DNA of 64,000 nt from an uncultured Clostridia bacterium (GCA_934248055.1 CAKQKI010000001.1:124001-188000), one strand, 5' to 3'. Positions 54,350-63,780 are shown, counted from the first letter of the stretch. The notes: generated by a model not told the origin, from the sequence alone. Made by a program: numbers and translations.

Positions 54350-56969
54350 ATCGGAAAACGAAATTAAAGATAAATACGACGGCTATTCGCCGATGATGAA
54401 ACATTATCTTCACACTAAAGACAAATATCCCGACGACGTTTTGTTTTATCGTCTCGGCGATTTTTACGAAATGTTTTTCGACGACGCAAAAAAAGTATCG
54501 AAACTGCTCGATCTTACTTTAACGGGTAAAGAGTGCGGTCAGGCCGAGCGCGCCCCTATGTGCGGAATACCGTACCACGCGGCGGACGAATATATTAAAA
54601 GACTCGTCGCTCTCGGCGAAAAAGTTGCGATATGCGAGCAGGTTCAGGACCCGTCCGAAGCGAAAGGGCTTGTCGAGCGCGACGTTATCAAAATAATTTC
54701 GGCGGGAACCGTTACGGAAAACTCCATGCTTGACGAGCGTAAGAATAACTACATTCTCTGCGTGTCGTCGATAAAGGGGGATTACGGCGTTGCCTGGGCA
54801 GATATAACCACGGGCGAATTTTACGTAAAGCGATTAAAATCGCCATCCGAAAGCGAAGTTTTAAGTTTAATATCCAGAATATCGCCGTCTGAAATCGTTG
54901 CAAAGCCAGACGTTTCCGAACGTTTTAACAAAACCGTTCAAGTACAGCGCAAAGCGGTTAATAAGTTTTGCCCGTACAGCGACTGGACCTTCGGATTTTC
55001 ACGCGCGTATAAAGAAATCACCACGCATTTCGGAGTACTGAATCTGCAGTCTTTCGGAATAGAAGACGAAGCGGCTTGCGTGTCGGCGTGCGGCGCGCTT
55101 ATTTCGTATCTTAAAGAAACTCAGAAACACGCTCTTGCGAATATAAATAAAATTTCGCTCGAAGAAGACGGCGAGTATATGATTTTAGATAACGTTGCCG
55201 TTAAAAATCTCGAAATATTAAGTTCTTTGAAAAACGGCGATAAATTCGGTTCTCTTTTGTGGGTGCTTGATAAAACCGAAACGTCTATGGGTTCGCGCAC
55301 TCTTTCAAGGTGGCTTACAACGCCGCTTCAGAGCATAGATAAAATAAATTACAGATTAAACGGCGTCAGCGAACTTTACTCTGATCCGCTTATGAGAAAC
55401 GCGGTAAGAGACTTGTTGTCGGGAATAAGAGATACCGAAAGGCTTTCGGGGAAAATATCCAACAATAACATTTTACCGAAAGACTGCTTGCAGTTGTCTT
55501 CTTCTCTTTCCGCGCTGCCGTCTTTAAAATTCACGTTATCTGGAGCAAATTCGTCGATTTTAAAAGACATATCTGAAAAAATTTACGATTTTACCGATTT
55601 AACGGATCTTATCGACCACGCTATCAACTCCGTTAGCACGCCCGCTAATATGAAAGACGGCGGATATATTGCCGACGGCTTCGATAAAGAACTCGACAGG
55701 CTTCGCGAAATTTCTTCGGGCGCGGTTAAAATAATACGCGAAATCGAAGAAAGGGAACGCGAAAGCACGGGCATTAAAACTCTGAAAATAGGATATAACA
55801 AAGTTTTCGGGTATTACATAGAAGTTACTAATTCGTTTAAAGATAAAGTTCCTTATTCGTATATCCGCAAGCAAACTCTTACGGGCGGAGAAAGATATAT
55901 AACCGAAGAACTTAAAAAACTCGAAGAAGATATTTTAACGAGTAAAGATAAATCTATCCGCCTTGAAAACGAGATTTATTCAAAAATCAAACGCGTTCTC
56001 ACGGATAATATTAAAAAAATACAGATTTCGTCGCGTGCGGTTGCCGCGCTCGACGCAATATATTCGCTTTCCGCCGTTGCGAAAAACAATAATTTCGTCC
56101 GCCCCGTAATAAAAGAACAGGGCGAGCCGCTCGATATAAAGGGCGGTCGTCATCCCGTGGTGGAAGCGGTTTTAAACGAGCCGTTTATTCCGAACGACGC
56201 GTATATGAATTCTTCAACCGACAATATGCTTATAATTACGGGACCGAACATGGCGGGTAAATCGACGTATATGCGGCAGATTGCACTTATAACGCTTATG
56301 GCGCACGTCGGCTCGTTCGTTCCCGCAAAAAAAGCGGAAATTCCGCTTACCGACAGGATTTTTACCCGCGTAGGCGCAAGCGATAATTTAATATTCGATC
56401 AGTCTACATTTATGGTTGAAATGAACGAAGTTGCGGCTATACTCAATAAAGCCACCGAAAACAGCCTTATCGTTCTTGACGAAGTAGGGCGCGGCACGTC
56501 TACGTACGACGGTTTGTCTATTGCGTGGGCGGTTGTAGGGTACGTAACCGAAAGAATAGGCGCAAAAACTTTGTTTGCAACTCATTATCACGAACTTTCT
56601 GAACTCGAAGGCGTTATGAAAGGAGTTAAAAACTATAAAGTGTGCGTAAAGGAAGCGGACGGAACGATTATTTTCCTGCGAAAAATTCAGGAAGGCAGCG
56701 CAAACCGCAGTTTCGGCATAGAAGTTGCCGCGCTTGCGGGCGTTCCTAAAGAAGTTACCGAACGCGCTAAAAAAATACTTAAAAATTTAGAGAAAAAAGA
56801 TTCGGCTTTAAATAAACTGACCGTTCAGACGGAAACGGCGACGCGAGTGTTGGAAGAAGGTAAAAACGAAGACGTTATAAACGCCGTCAAGGCGCTTTGC
56901 GCAGACGATCTTACTCCGCGCGGCGCGCTCGATTTCGTTTACAGACTGAAAGATATGTTAAAGGATTGA
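54339..56969 (+). CDS. mutS: DNA mismatch repair protein MutS
   Basis: A 876-residue protein overlapping miaB by 11 bp. The mismatch-binding domain starts with MMKHYLHTKDKYPDDVLFYRLGDFYEMF, containing the Phe-x-Glu wedge (FYEMF). Then connector, lever and clamp, and ATPase with Walker A GPNMAGKSTYMRQ and Walker B LIVLDEVGRGTSTYDG. It recognises mismatches and recruits MutL. Confidence 0.97.
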   Translation: MANKSENEIKDKYDGYSPMMKHYLHTKDKYPDDVLFYRLGDFYEMFFDDAKKVSKLLDLTLTGKECGQAERAPMCGIPYHAADEYIKRLVALGEKVAICEQVQDPSEAKGLVERDVIKIISAGTVTENSMLDERKNNYILCVSSIKGDYGVAWADITTGEFYVKRLKSPSESEVLSLISRISPSEIVAKPDVSERFNKTVQVQRKAVNKFCPYSDWTFGFSRAYKEITTHFGVLNLQSFGIEDEAACVSACGALISYLKETQKHALANINKISLEEDGEYMILDNVAVKNLEILSSLKNGDKFGSLLWVLDKTETSMGSRTLSRWLTTPLQSIDKINYRLNGVSELYSDPLMRNAVRDLLSGIRDTERLSGKISNNNILPKDCLQLSSSLSALPSLKFTLSGANSSILKDISEKIYDFTDLTDLIDHAINSVSTPANMKDGGYIADGFDKELDRLREISSGAVKIIREIEERERESTGIKTLKIGYNKVFGYYIEVTNSFKDKVPYSYIRKQTLTGGERYITEELKKLEEDILTSKDKSIRLENEIYSKIKRVLTDNIKKIQISSRAVAALDAIYSLSAVAKNNNFVRPVIKEQGEPLDIKGGRHPVVEAVLNEPFIPNDAYMNSSTDNMLIITGPNMAGKSTYMRQIALITLMAHVGSFVPAKKAEIPLTDRIFTRVGASDNLIFDQSTFMVEMNEVAAILNKATENSLIVLDEVGRGTSTYDGLSIAWAVVGYVTERIGAKTLFATHYHELSELEGVMKGVKNYKVCVKEADGTIIFLRKIQEGSANRSFGIEVAALAGVPKEVTERAKKILKNLEKKDSALNKLTVQTETATRVLEEGKNEDVINAVKALCADDLTPRGALDFVYRLKDMLKD

Positions 56970-56973
56970 TTTT

Positions 56974-58923
56974 ATGGCAGATATAAATATTCTCGACAAA
57001 TCCGTATATAACAGAATAGCGGCGGGCGAAGTGGTCGAAAGACCGTCGTCCGTAGTTAAAGAACTCGTTGAAAACAGTATCGACGCAGGCGCGGACGAAA
57101 TTTACGTGAACGTTTCTTGCGGGGGTAAAAACCTTATAGAAGTATTCGACAACGGGTCGGGCATGAACGAAGAAAATCTTAAAAAATGCCTGCTCGCTCA
57201 CGCGACGTCGAAAATTAAAGATACAGACGATCTCGAACGCATTTCTACGCTCGGTTTCAGGGGCGAGGCTTTGCCGTCGATAGCGTCAGTTTCAAAAATG
57301 CGTATCACCACGAAAACCGAAAATGACGAGATAGGTCTTACGCTTACTCAGTCGGGCGGAGTAAGGGAAAGTATAGAACAGTCGCCTTGCGCGACGGGAA
57401 CGTTCGTTACCGTTACGGATTTATTTTATAACACTCCCGCAAGAAGAAAATTCTTAAAGACCGACAGATCCGAAGAAAACGAAATTTCGGATATGATTTC
57501 AAGGCTTATGCTTGCAAATCCGAACGTGGCGTTTAAATACTGCGTTGACGGCGGAGTTATTTTTCAGTCTTACGGCGACGGCGAAGAAGACGCGCTTTTG
57601 TGCGTTTACGGTACTGAAACGCTGAACAATTCGTTCAGAATTTCAAGATACGTTAACGGAATAAACATTCGGGGGTATATAGGTAATCACAATTTTACAA
57701 AGCCCAACAGAACCTATCAGACCGTTATTCTGAACGGCAGATACGTGGTTAACGCGACTATTCAATCTGCAATTCACAACGCGTATATGCCGTATCTTAT
57801 GAAAAGGCGTTATCCGTTTTACGTATTGTACGTAAACGTTCCCGAAGAAGTGGTGGACGTAAACGTTACGCCGAATAAATCCGACGTCAGATTTGCCGAC
57901 AGCGGCGTAGTTTACAGCGCGTTGTTTACGACCGTTTCAAACGTTCTCGACGGAACAGACAAAGCCGTTGAAATAATCAAAAATCTCGACGATACGGCGG
58001 ATAACGTATTAAACAGTCCGTTCGTTACGAAACAGATAGAAATTCAGCGCGCGAAAAACGAATTAAATAAGCATGAAAACGAATTCGTTTATAAAAAAGA
58101 CGTTTTTCCCGACAGGTGCTTAAAAAGTCCGCTTTCCGCGGAAAAATGCGCCGTTTCACCCGAAACGATTGAAAAATTTGCTAATGCGGGTTGTTTAAGC
58201 GATTTTGATAAATCTCTTCTCGGAATAACCTACGACGATTTAAGCGAAAAAGAAAAAAACTCTGACGATATTTTCTTTGAAAATAAACGATACATTAAAG
58301 AACAGGAAGAAAAAAGATTAAAAGAAACTGCCGAGCAGCAGAAAATCGAAATTAAAAGAGAATTGCGTTTCGTAGGGCAAACGCTTAACTCGTTCCTGAT
58401 TTTTGACGACGGCGTTGATTTGTTTATTGTGGATCAACACGCCGCGCACGAAAGACTTTTATTCAATAAACTCGATAATAAGCGCAAAAACGGCGAAAAA
58501 TCCGTACAGGAACTACTCGTTCCTTACGATATTTCGTTAAATCCGCTTGAAAACGACGCTATATTCGACAAAATAGGTTACCTTGAAGATCTCGGCTTTG
58601 ACGTTAAACTTAAAAGCGACGGGCTTGAAATTTATGCGATTCCCGCAGATCTTACGGATATAGATATAAGCGAATTTATAAGCGACGTTACTAAAGACGA
58701 CGCGCGGCACCGTTCGGACGTTCCGGAAGTAATATATAATCGCATCGCCACGATGGCGTGTAAAGCCGCCGTGAAAGCGGGAATGCCGCTTAGCGAAAAT
58801 GAAGTAAACGCGCTTATGAAACTTCTCGATAACGACATAAATCTTAAATGTCCGCACGGAAGACCCATTGCGGTTAAAATTACCCGCTACGAGATTGACA
58901 AGTGGTTTAAAAGAATAGTATGA
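56974..58923 (+). CDS. mutL: DNA mismatch repair protein MutL
   Basis: A 649-residue protein. GHKL ATPase N-terminal domain: AAGEVVERPSSVVKELVENSIDAGA-type motif I, DNGSGM, ATSKI and GFRGEAL. A variable linker (about 345-455) leads to a C-terminal dimerisation domain with DQHAAHERLLF, the metal-dependent nickase motif, as expected for species without MutH. Four nt after mutS. Confidence 0.96.
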   Translation: MADINILDKSVYNRIAAGEVVERPSSVVKELVENSIDAGADEIYVNVSCGGKNLIEVFDNGSGMNEENLKKCLLAHATSKIKDTDDLERISTLGFRGEALPSIASVSKMRITTKTENDEIGLTLTQSGGVRESIEQSPCATGTFVTVTDLFYNTPARRKFLKTDRSEENEISDMISRLMLANPNVAFKYCVDGGVIFQSYGDGEEDALLCVYGTETLNNSFRISRYVNGINIRGYIGNHNFTKPNRTYQTVILNGRYVVNATIQSAIHNAYMPYLMKRRYPFYVLYVNVPEEVVDVNVTPNKSDVRFADSGVVYSALFTTVSNVLDGTDKAVEIIKNLDDTADNVLNSPFVTKQIEIQRAKNELNKHENEFVYKKDVFPDRCLKSPLSAEKCAVSPETIEKFANAGCLSDFDKSLLGITYDDLSEKEKNSDDIFFENKRYIKEQEEKRLKETAEQQKIEIKRELRFVGQTLNSFLIFDDGVDLFIVDQHAAHERLLFNKLDNKRKNGEKSVQELLVPYDISLNPLENDAIFDKIGYLEDLGFDVKLKSDGLEIYAIPADLTDIDISEFISDVTKDDARHRSDVPEVIYNRIATMACKAAVKAGMPLSENEVNALMKLLDNDINLKCPHGRPIAVKITRYEIDKWFKRIV

Positions 58924-59822
58924 AGCCTGAAATTATTATAATCTGCGGTCCTACGGGGTCGGGCAAATCCGAACTTGCGCTCGATCTGGCGGAAAAAATA
59001 AACGGTGAAATAATTTCGGCGGATTCGCTTGCGGTTTATAAAAAACTCGATATAGGCACCGCAAAACCGTCTGTCGACGATATGAAAAGGGTAAAACATC
59101 ATCTGATTAACGTTTGCGAGCCGTGGGACGAATTTTCCGTATCGGACTACGAAAGGCTTGCTTTGCAGGCTGTAAGCGATATACGTTCACGCGGTAAAAT
59201 GCCCGTTATTTGCGGTGGAACGGGATTTTATATAAATTCGGTTTTATACAGAATGAGTTACGGAAACACCGCAAAAGATACTATAACGCGCGAAAAATAT
59301 ATGAATATGGCAAAAACCGACGGGGTTTCGGCGGTATATGCCGTTCTGAAAGAAAAAGACCCCGAATCCGCGCTTAAAATTCACGAAAACGATCTTAAAA
59401 GAGTCGTTCGCGCGCTTGAAATATATTTTGCAACGGGCGAAAAAAAATCCGCGCAAAGCGACAAAGAATATCCGCGATTTGATTATCTTGCCGTGACGAT
59501 AGGGCTTGAAAGACAGGAGTTATACGCTAAAATAAACGCGCGGGTCGATAAAATGATGAAGCGTGGACTTGTTGACGAAGTTAAATCGCTTATCGATAGC
59601 AGAATTACTATTGAAAATCAATGCATGCAGGGGATAGGCTACAAGGAAGTTTATAACGCTTTTGAAAAAAACGATTTTGAAAATCTTTCGGAAACGATAA
59701 AAATAAATTCCCGTCACTACGCCAAACGGCAGATAACCTTTTTTAAAAGATTACCCGCGCTTACGGCGGTAACGGGAAATTCGGAAAATAAACTAAACGA
59801 CGTTTTAAAAATGCTCGGTTAA
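58920..59822 (+). CDS. miaA: tRNA dimethylallyltransferase
   Basis: A 300-residue protein with ATGA overlap with mutL. P-loop GPTGSGKS (10-17), SADSLAVYKKLDIGTAKP and CGGTGFYINSVLY are family marks. It puts the dimethylallyl group on A37 of tRNAs reading UNN codons, upstream of MiaB in the same pathway. The stop overlaps the convergent lexA gene by 4 bp. Confidence 0.96.
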   Translation: MKPEIIIICGPTGSGKSELALDLAEKINGEIISADSLAVYKKLDIGTAKPSVDDMKRVKHHLINVCEPWDEFSVSDYERLALQAVSDIRSRGKMPVICGGTGFYINSVLYRMSYGNTAKDTITREKYMNMAKTDGVSAVYAVLKEKDPESALKIHENDLKRVVRALEIYFATGEKKSAQSDKEYPRFDYLAVTIGLERQELYAKINARVDKMMKRGLVDEVKSLIDSRITIENQCMQGIGYKEVYNAFEKNDFENLSETIKINSRHYAKRQITFFKRLPALTAVTGNSENKLNDVLKMLG

Positions 59823-60415
59823 AATTTGCGGGTAAGCCCCTGAACCGTTCCTAAAACGATAACGTCGTCAAGAATTATATCGGAATACGCTTCGTTTTCG
59901 GGGTGCAGGATAATTTTACCGTTCTTTTTGAAAAAGCGTTTTACGGTTGCGCTGTCGTCTATAAGAGCGACTACGATTTCGCCGTTTTCGGCTGTTTCCT
60001 GCTTTTTAACGATAATTTTATCTCCGTTAAGTATACCCGCGTTTTGCATGGAATCGCCTTTAACGCGAAGCATAAATAAATCGCCGCCGTCGCCGAATTC
60101 TTCGGAAACGGGGTAGTAACCGTCAAAATTCTCAACTGCAAAAATCGGAACGCCCGCCGTTACGGTACCTAAAAGCGGAATAGCCGTCGACGGAGCGGAA
60201 ATTTTTTTTACGACCGAAATAGCGCGTTTTTTATCGCTCGGTTTATTCAGAAGACCTTGCCCGATAAGTTTATTCACGTAATACTGAGCGGTGGCGGTAG
60301 ATTTTATTCCGAGATCTCTGCAAATATCGCGGACGGTGGGCGGAAAACCGTTGCTTTCCGCATAGTTGCAGATATACGAGTAAAGTTCGTTGAGTTTGCC
60401 GTCTATTTTAGCCAT
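59819..60415 (-). CDS. lexA: SOS repressor LexA
   Basis: A 198-residue protein. N-terminal winged helix (1-65) with PPTVRDICRDLGIKSTATAQ; autocleavage site Ala87-Gly88 (VTAGVP); Ser122 (GDSMQNAGI) and Lys159 (ATVKRFF) form the catalytic pair. It represses DNA-damage genes until RecA filaments trigger self-cleavage. Shine-Dalgarno aggtg is 5 nt before ATG. Confidence 0.95.
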   Translation of the reverse strand: MAKIDGKLNELYSYICNYAESNGFPPTVRDICRDLGIKSTATAQYYVNKLIGQGLLNKPSDKKRAISVVKKISAPSTAIPLLGTVTAGVPIFAVENFDGYYPVSEEFGDGGDLFMLRVKGDSMQNAGILNGDKIIVKKQETAENGEIVVALIDDSATVKRFFKKNGKIILHPENEAYSDIILDDVIVLGTVQGLTRKF

Positions 60416-60431
60416 GTTTCACCTAAGATTG

Positions 60432-60453
60432 TATTGTCTGATATATGACAATA
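60432..60453. promoter_or_regulatory. Inverted repeat in lexA promoter, likely LexA box
   Basis: Seven-bp arms tattgtc (60432-60438) and gacaata (60447-60453) with an 8-nt spacer lie 17 bp upstream of lexA. LexA genes usually autoregulate. The sequence differs from the GAACnnnnGTTC box of B. subtilis, so the assignment is inference. A second small palindrome caaacgtttg is at 60477-60486. Confidence 0.5.
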
Positions 60454-60509
60454 ATAACATATATTTAATAAAAAAGCAAACGTTTGTTTATAATTTTTAA
60501 GGAGTTTTT

Positions 60510-60707
60510 ATGAAAAAAGGCGAAGAATGCGTATTATACGACAGAAAATGCAATGAATGCGGAGAATGTATGAGATGTGATTTAAACCCGTTTAAAATCT
60601 GCGATAATTGCGGAAAATGTATTGACGGGAACGACGTTGATTTTAACGCCGTGAAAATTACGGCGATTGACGATGCCTGTGATGCAGACGGGTATAAAGA
60701 TAAATAA
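60510..60707 (+). CDS. Cysteine-rich mini-protein, putative metal or Fe-S binder
   Basis: A 65-residue protein with a taaggag site. Cysteines 14, 17, 20 and 23 form CxxCxxCxxC and 31, 34 and 37 form CxxCxxC, with Cys7 and one later Cys besides. This could carry zinc or an iron-sulfur cluster. The CDxNPxKICDNCxKC core is a pattern I associate with small conserved clostridial proteins (recall only). It diverges from lexA and leads the DUF2953-ytfJ operon. Function unknown. Confidence 0.72.
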   Translation: MKKGEECVLYDRKCNECGECMRCDLNPFKICDNCGKCIDGNDVDFNAVKITAIDDACDADGYKDK

Positions 60708-61269
60708 ATTTCAATTAAATAATCAAACTGTAAGCGTGTTGTATTTCACGCTTATTTTAATTTTAATTTTTATCTTGTTTTTTCCGATCGTCGTTACCGT
60801 TTACGTTTATTTTGATACGAAGAATAAGAAATTATATTTTGCTATATATATTTTTAAAATACTGAAAATTTTCAGCGGGTATGCGTGCGTAAGAAAAAAA
60901 GGCGGTTTTTATATTCATTTTAAAAACAAAGCCGTTATAATAGATAAAAACACGTTTAAAAATTTTAACGGAAACGCGGGGATAATAAAATACGTTCAGC
61001 CGCTTTCGTTTTTCGCCGTTTCAGAAACGGGGTGCGACGAGTTTTCTCTCTTTTTTCTATCGATTATAAGAGCGGCGTTCGGAGTATTATACGCGGTTTT
61101 AAAAAATAATATGCCGTTTATCGATTTAAGGCTTGACTGTAACGTTTATACCTATAAAAAGGGAATTTGCGATTTAAAAACAGAAGCGTCGTTTTGCTTT
61201 AACGTTTTTTGCATAATAATGGGAACGTTTGCAGAAATTATAAATAAAAAGGAAAAAGTAAATGAGTAA
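60682..61269 (+). CDS. DUF2953 family membrane protein, YtfI-like
   Basis: About 195 residues; the start is uncertain (60673 or 60682, both within the end of the Cys-rich gene and without a clear ribosome site). One strong N-terminal membrane helix (YFTLILILIFILFFPIVVTV) is followed by a basic DUF2953-like domain. Genes of this family stand next to ytfJ in Bacillota, as here (8-bp overlap), and are linked to sporulation. Confidence 0.65.
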   Translation: MQTGIKINKFQLNNQTVSVLYFTLILILIFILFFPIVVTVYVYFDTKNKKLYFAIYIFKILKIFSGYACVRKKGGFYIHFKNKAVIIDKNTFKNFNGNAGIIKYVQPLSFFAVSETGCDEFSLFFLSIIRAAFGVLYAVLKNNMPFIDLRLDCNVYTYKKGICDLKTEASFCFNVFCIIMGTFAEIINKKEKVNE

Positions 61270-61636
61270 AAAATTAAAAAAAATCGACGAACTGTCGAAA
61301 ACTACGATTGACGATATAGGGCTTATTGCAGACGGCAATCAGATAACCGGTAAGCCGATTTTATCTTCTGACGGAAAAACCGTAATACCCGTTTCAAAAA
61401 TCACGGTTGGTTATCTGAACGGCGGCAGTGAATTCGGAGAAGTTAAAATCTTTTCAAAAGATAAATCAAAACCTTACGCCGCCGCAGGCGGAGCGGTTGT
61501 CAATTTATCGCCGTGCGGCTTTCTCGTTGTAGGAAAAGACACAAACGAGTTTATAAAAATCCCCGACGATATTATGGACAGGGCGTTTGAAAAAACTACT
61601 CAATTTATTGAAAAGGCGCTGAATGAGAAAAATTAA
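61262..61636 (+). CDS. ytfJ: Sporulation protein YtfJ (GerW family)
   Basis: A 124-residue protein. The Gly-rich core VIPVSKITVGYLNGGSEFG and AAAGGAVVNLSPCGFLVV are diagnostic. In B. subtilis the orthologue is a forespore-made protein tied to germination. Overlaps the D,D-carboxypeptidase gene by 14 bp. Confidence 0.92.
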   Translation: MSKKLKKIDELSKTTIDDIGLIADGNQITGKPILSSDGKTVIPVSKITVGYLNGGSEFGEVKIFSKDKSKPYAAAGGAVVNLSPCGFLVVGKDTNEFIKIPDDIMDRAFEKTTQFIEKALNEKN

Positions 61637-62684
61637 AAATATTATAATATTTACGATAATATGCGGAATTATACAAACTTTTTTATATTGCCCGAAAACG
61701 ATTTACGCGGCAACCGTCTCGCGTGGAGAGTACGTTCTGGAAATCAACTCGATGCGCTCTATTCATCGTTTGAATGAAAACAAAAAATTACCCATGGCTT
61801 CTACCACGAAAATACTGACCGCAATTACCGTTATAGAAAATTTCCCGATAGAAAAGGTGGTAAGCGTGCCGTCGTCCTGCGTGGGAACTGAAGGTTCGAG
61901 CGTGTATTTAAGAGAAGGCGAAAGGCTTACCGTAGAAGAACTGTTATACGGCTTGCTTTTAAGAAGCGGCAACGATTGCGCCGAAACGCTTGCGGCAACG
62001 CTGGGAAGCGGCAGAAGCGAATTTATTGCACTTATGAATAAAACGGCTGAAAAATGCGGCGCGAAAAATTCTAATTTCACAAACCCGCACGGTCTGCACG
62101 ACGATAATCATTACACTACGGCAAAAGATTTATGTTTAATAGCGGCGCACGCGATGAAAAATCCGCTTTTTAAAAAAATCGTTTCAACAAAACGCATATC
62201 AATTTCAAACGACGGCTATTCTTACGATAGAATTCTTATAAATAAAAATAAAATGCTGTCTTTTTACGAAGGTTGCAACGGAGTTAAAACGGGATATACG
62301 AAAAAAGCGGGCAGATGCCTTGTGTCGTCGGTTGAAAAGAACGGAATGAGCGTCGTTGCGGTTGTTATAAACAGTCCGCAAATGTGGGAGCGAAGCGCGG
62401 AACTTATGGACGAAGCGTTTTGTAATTACGAAATGAAAAGATTATTCTCGGGTGAAGATTTGTCAGACAAAATTTATTATGACGAGAGCGGTAAACCGTT
62501 TAAATTCGAAGCGGACGGTTATTTTGATTATCCCTTAAAAAAAGACGAACTTGGCAATATTAAAATTTTGATCAGCGGAAAATCTTTTGAGAATTTTATC
62601 AAAAAACCCGAAAAAAATGCTATTTTTGAAATTTTGCTTGAAAATAACTTGCTTTTTTCCAAAAATATATATACTATAATATAA
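61623..62684 (+). CDS. D-alanyl-D-alanine carboxypeptidase (penicillin-binding, DacB/DacF type)
   Basis: A 353-residue protein with an N-terminal signal peptide ending near IYAATV. Catalytic motifs are Ser60-Thr-Thr-Lys63 (MASTTK), Ser115-Gly-Asn117 (RSGND) and KTG (GVKTGYTKKAGR). It trims the pentapeptide of peptidoglycan; the linkage to ytfJ suggests a spore-cortex role (DacB or DacF). No C-terminal amphipathic anchor is obvious. Confidence 0.92.
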   Translation: MRKIKNIIIFTIICGIIQTFLYCPKTIYAATVSRGEYVLEINSMRSIHRLNENKKLPMASTTKILTAITVIENFPIEKVVSVPSSCVGTEGSSVYLREGERLTVEELLYGLLLRSGNDCAETLAATLGSGRSEFIALMNKTAEKCGAKNSNFTNPHGLHDDNHYTTAKDLCLIAAHAMKNPLFKKIVSTKRISISNDGYSYDRILINKNKMLSFYEGCNGVKTGYTKKAGRCLVSSVEKNGMSVVAVVINSPQMWERSAELMDEAFCNYEMKRLFSGEDLSDKIYYDESGKPFKFEADGYFDYPLKKDELGNIKILISGKSFENFIKKPEKNAIFEILLENNLLFSKNIYTII

Positions 62685-62687
62685 GAA

Positions 62688-62801
62688 GTTGTAAACTTGC
62701 TTGCAAGGGTTTACAACTTCGCAATATTTCAAACTAAAAGGGCAAAAACGTAAGTTTTTGCCAAACCCGCAAGGGTTTAAAGGTTTTGCCGTAAGGCAAA
62801 A
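62688..62801 (+). repeat. Structured hairpin repeat, copy 1
   Basis: A 114-nt unit of four hairpins. The first is gttgtaaac/gtttacaac (62688-62696 with 62709-62717). The second is ggcaaaaac-GTAA-gtttttgcc (62741-62762). The third is aaaccc-GCAA-gggttt (62763-62778). The fourth is ttttgcc-GTAA-ggcaaaa (62784-62801). Three have GNRA tetraloops. ttcaaacta upstream of hairpin two can pair with tagtttgaa in the 29-nt spacer after the unit. No protein is coded in this 310-nt intergenic stretch. Confidence 0.8.
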
Positions 62802-62830
62802 GATTTGTAGTTTGAAGTTTATAATAAAGG

Positions 62831-62944
62831 GTTGTAAACTTGCTTGCAAGGGTTTACAACTTCGCAATATTTCAAACTAAAAGGGCAAAAACGCAAGTTT
62901 TTGCCAAACCCGCAAGGATTTAAAGATTTTGCCGTAAGGCAAAA
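62831..62944 (+). repeat. Structured hairpin repeat, copy 2
   Basis: The second copy starts 143 nt after the first and differs at only a few bases. In hairpin two the loop changes from GTAA to GCAA, which keeps the GNRA class; hairpin three has one substitution in the stem. A closing helix atttcaa/ttgaaat replaces that of copy 1. It lies 50 nt before the pseudouridine synthase gene. Confidence 0.8.
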
Positions 62945-62994
62945 ACTTATTGAAATTCAACTTAAATAAATAATCAACGGCAAAGGTAATTAAA

Positions 62995-63699
62995 ATGCGA
63001 ATAAACAAATATCTTGCGCAGGCAGGCGTTGCAAGCAGACGTAATTGCGACGAACTTATTAAAGACGGGCTTGTAACCGTAAACGGCAAAGTTTGCGCAA
63101 TCGGTCAGGAAGTTGACGAGTTACACGACAGCGTATCCGTAAACGGCAAGAAAATAAACGTAGTAAAAAAGTATTCTTACTATATGATGAATAAACCGAA
63201 AGGCTACGTTTGCACCGTAAAAGACGATAAAGACAGAAAAACCGTTATGGACTTACTTCCTAAAAACGCAGGAAGGGTTTTTCCCGTCGGCAGGCTCGAT
63301 TACGACAGCGAAGGACTGTTATTATTTACAAATGACGGCGATTTATGCAACAGGCTTATGCATCCGTCAAGCGAAATTCCGAAAACGTATCTCGTTAAAA
63401 TAGAAGGCAGTCTTGACGAAGCGGTTATTGAAAAACTAAAACGCGGCGTTGAAATAGACGGCGTAAAAACGAAGCGTTGCAATATCAGAATCGTTGACGA
63501 AACGCGGGATTTTACAAAATATCACGTAACCGTTACCGAAGGGAGAAACAGAGAAATAAGAAAGATGTTTTTATCGGTCGGTAAAGAAGTTAAATTTTTA
63601 AAACGCATAAAAATAGGCGATTTGTCTTTGACGGGACTTGACAGGGGCGCAGTCAGAAAACTGTCGCAAGACGAAGTTGAATATTTAAAAAACGTATAA
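62995..63699 (+). CDS. rluB: 16S/23S rRNA pseudouridine synthase, RsuA/RluB family
   Basis: A 234-residue protein with an aaaggta ribosome site. The S4 RNA-binding domain (1-60) starts MRINKYLAQAGVASRRNCDE. The catalytic domain has PVGRLDYDSEGLLLFTNDGD with Asp102 and EGRNREIRKMF. Probably acts on 23S rRNA as RluB; RsuA or RluF specificity cannot be ruled out. Confidence 0.9.
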   Translation: MRINKYLAQAGVASRRNCDELIKDGLVTVNGKVCAIGQEVDELHDSVSVNGKKINVVKKYSYYMMNKPKGYVCTVKDDKDRKTVMDLLPKNAGRVFPVGRLDYDSEGLLLFTNDGDLCNRLMHPSSEIPKTYLVKIEGSLDEAVIEKLKRGVEIDGVKTKRCNIRIVDETRDFTKYHVTVTEGRNREIRKMFLSVGKEVKFLKRIKIGDLSLTGLDRGAVRKLSQDEVEYLKNV

Positions 63700-63780
63700 C
63701 AAAACACAGCGCAAAAAATATATTGATTATTTTTGCTCGGCATAAGTACCCCGAATTTATATTTATTACATAGGGGTAAA

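Noticed and set aside
62680..62720. Hairpin after the D,D-carboxypeptidase as a plain terminator
   Set aside because: The stem is A/T-rich with no U-tract, and the sequence is repeated 143 nt later, so a repeat element explains it better.
62688..62944. Tandem repeats that could suggest a CRISPR array
   Set aside because: Only two long units, each built from internal hairpins, with no short direct repeats and regular spacers and no cas genes.
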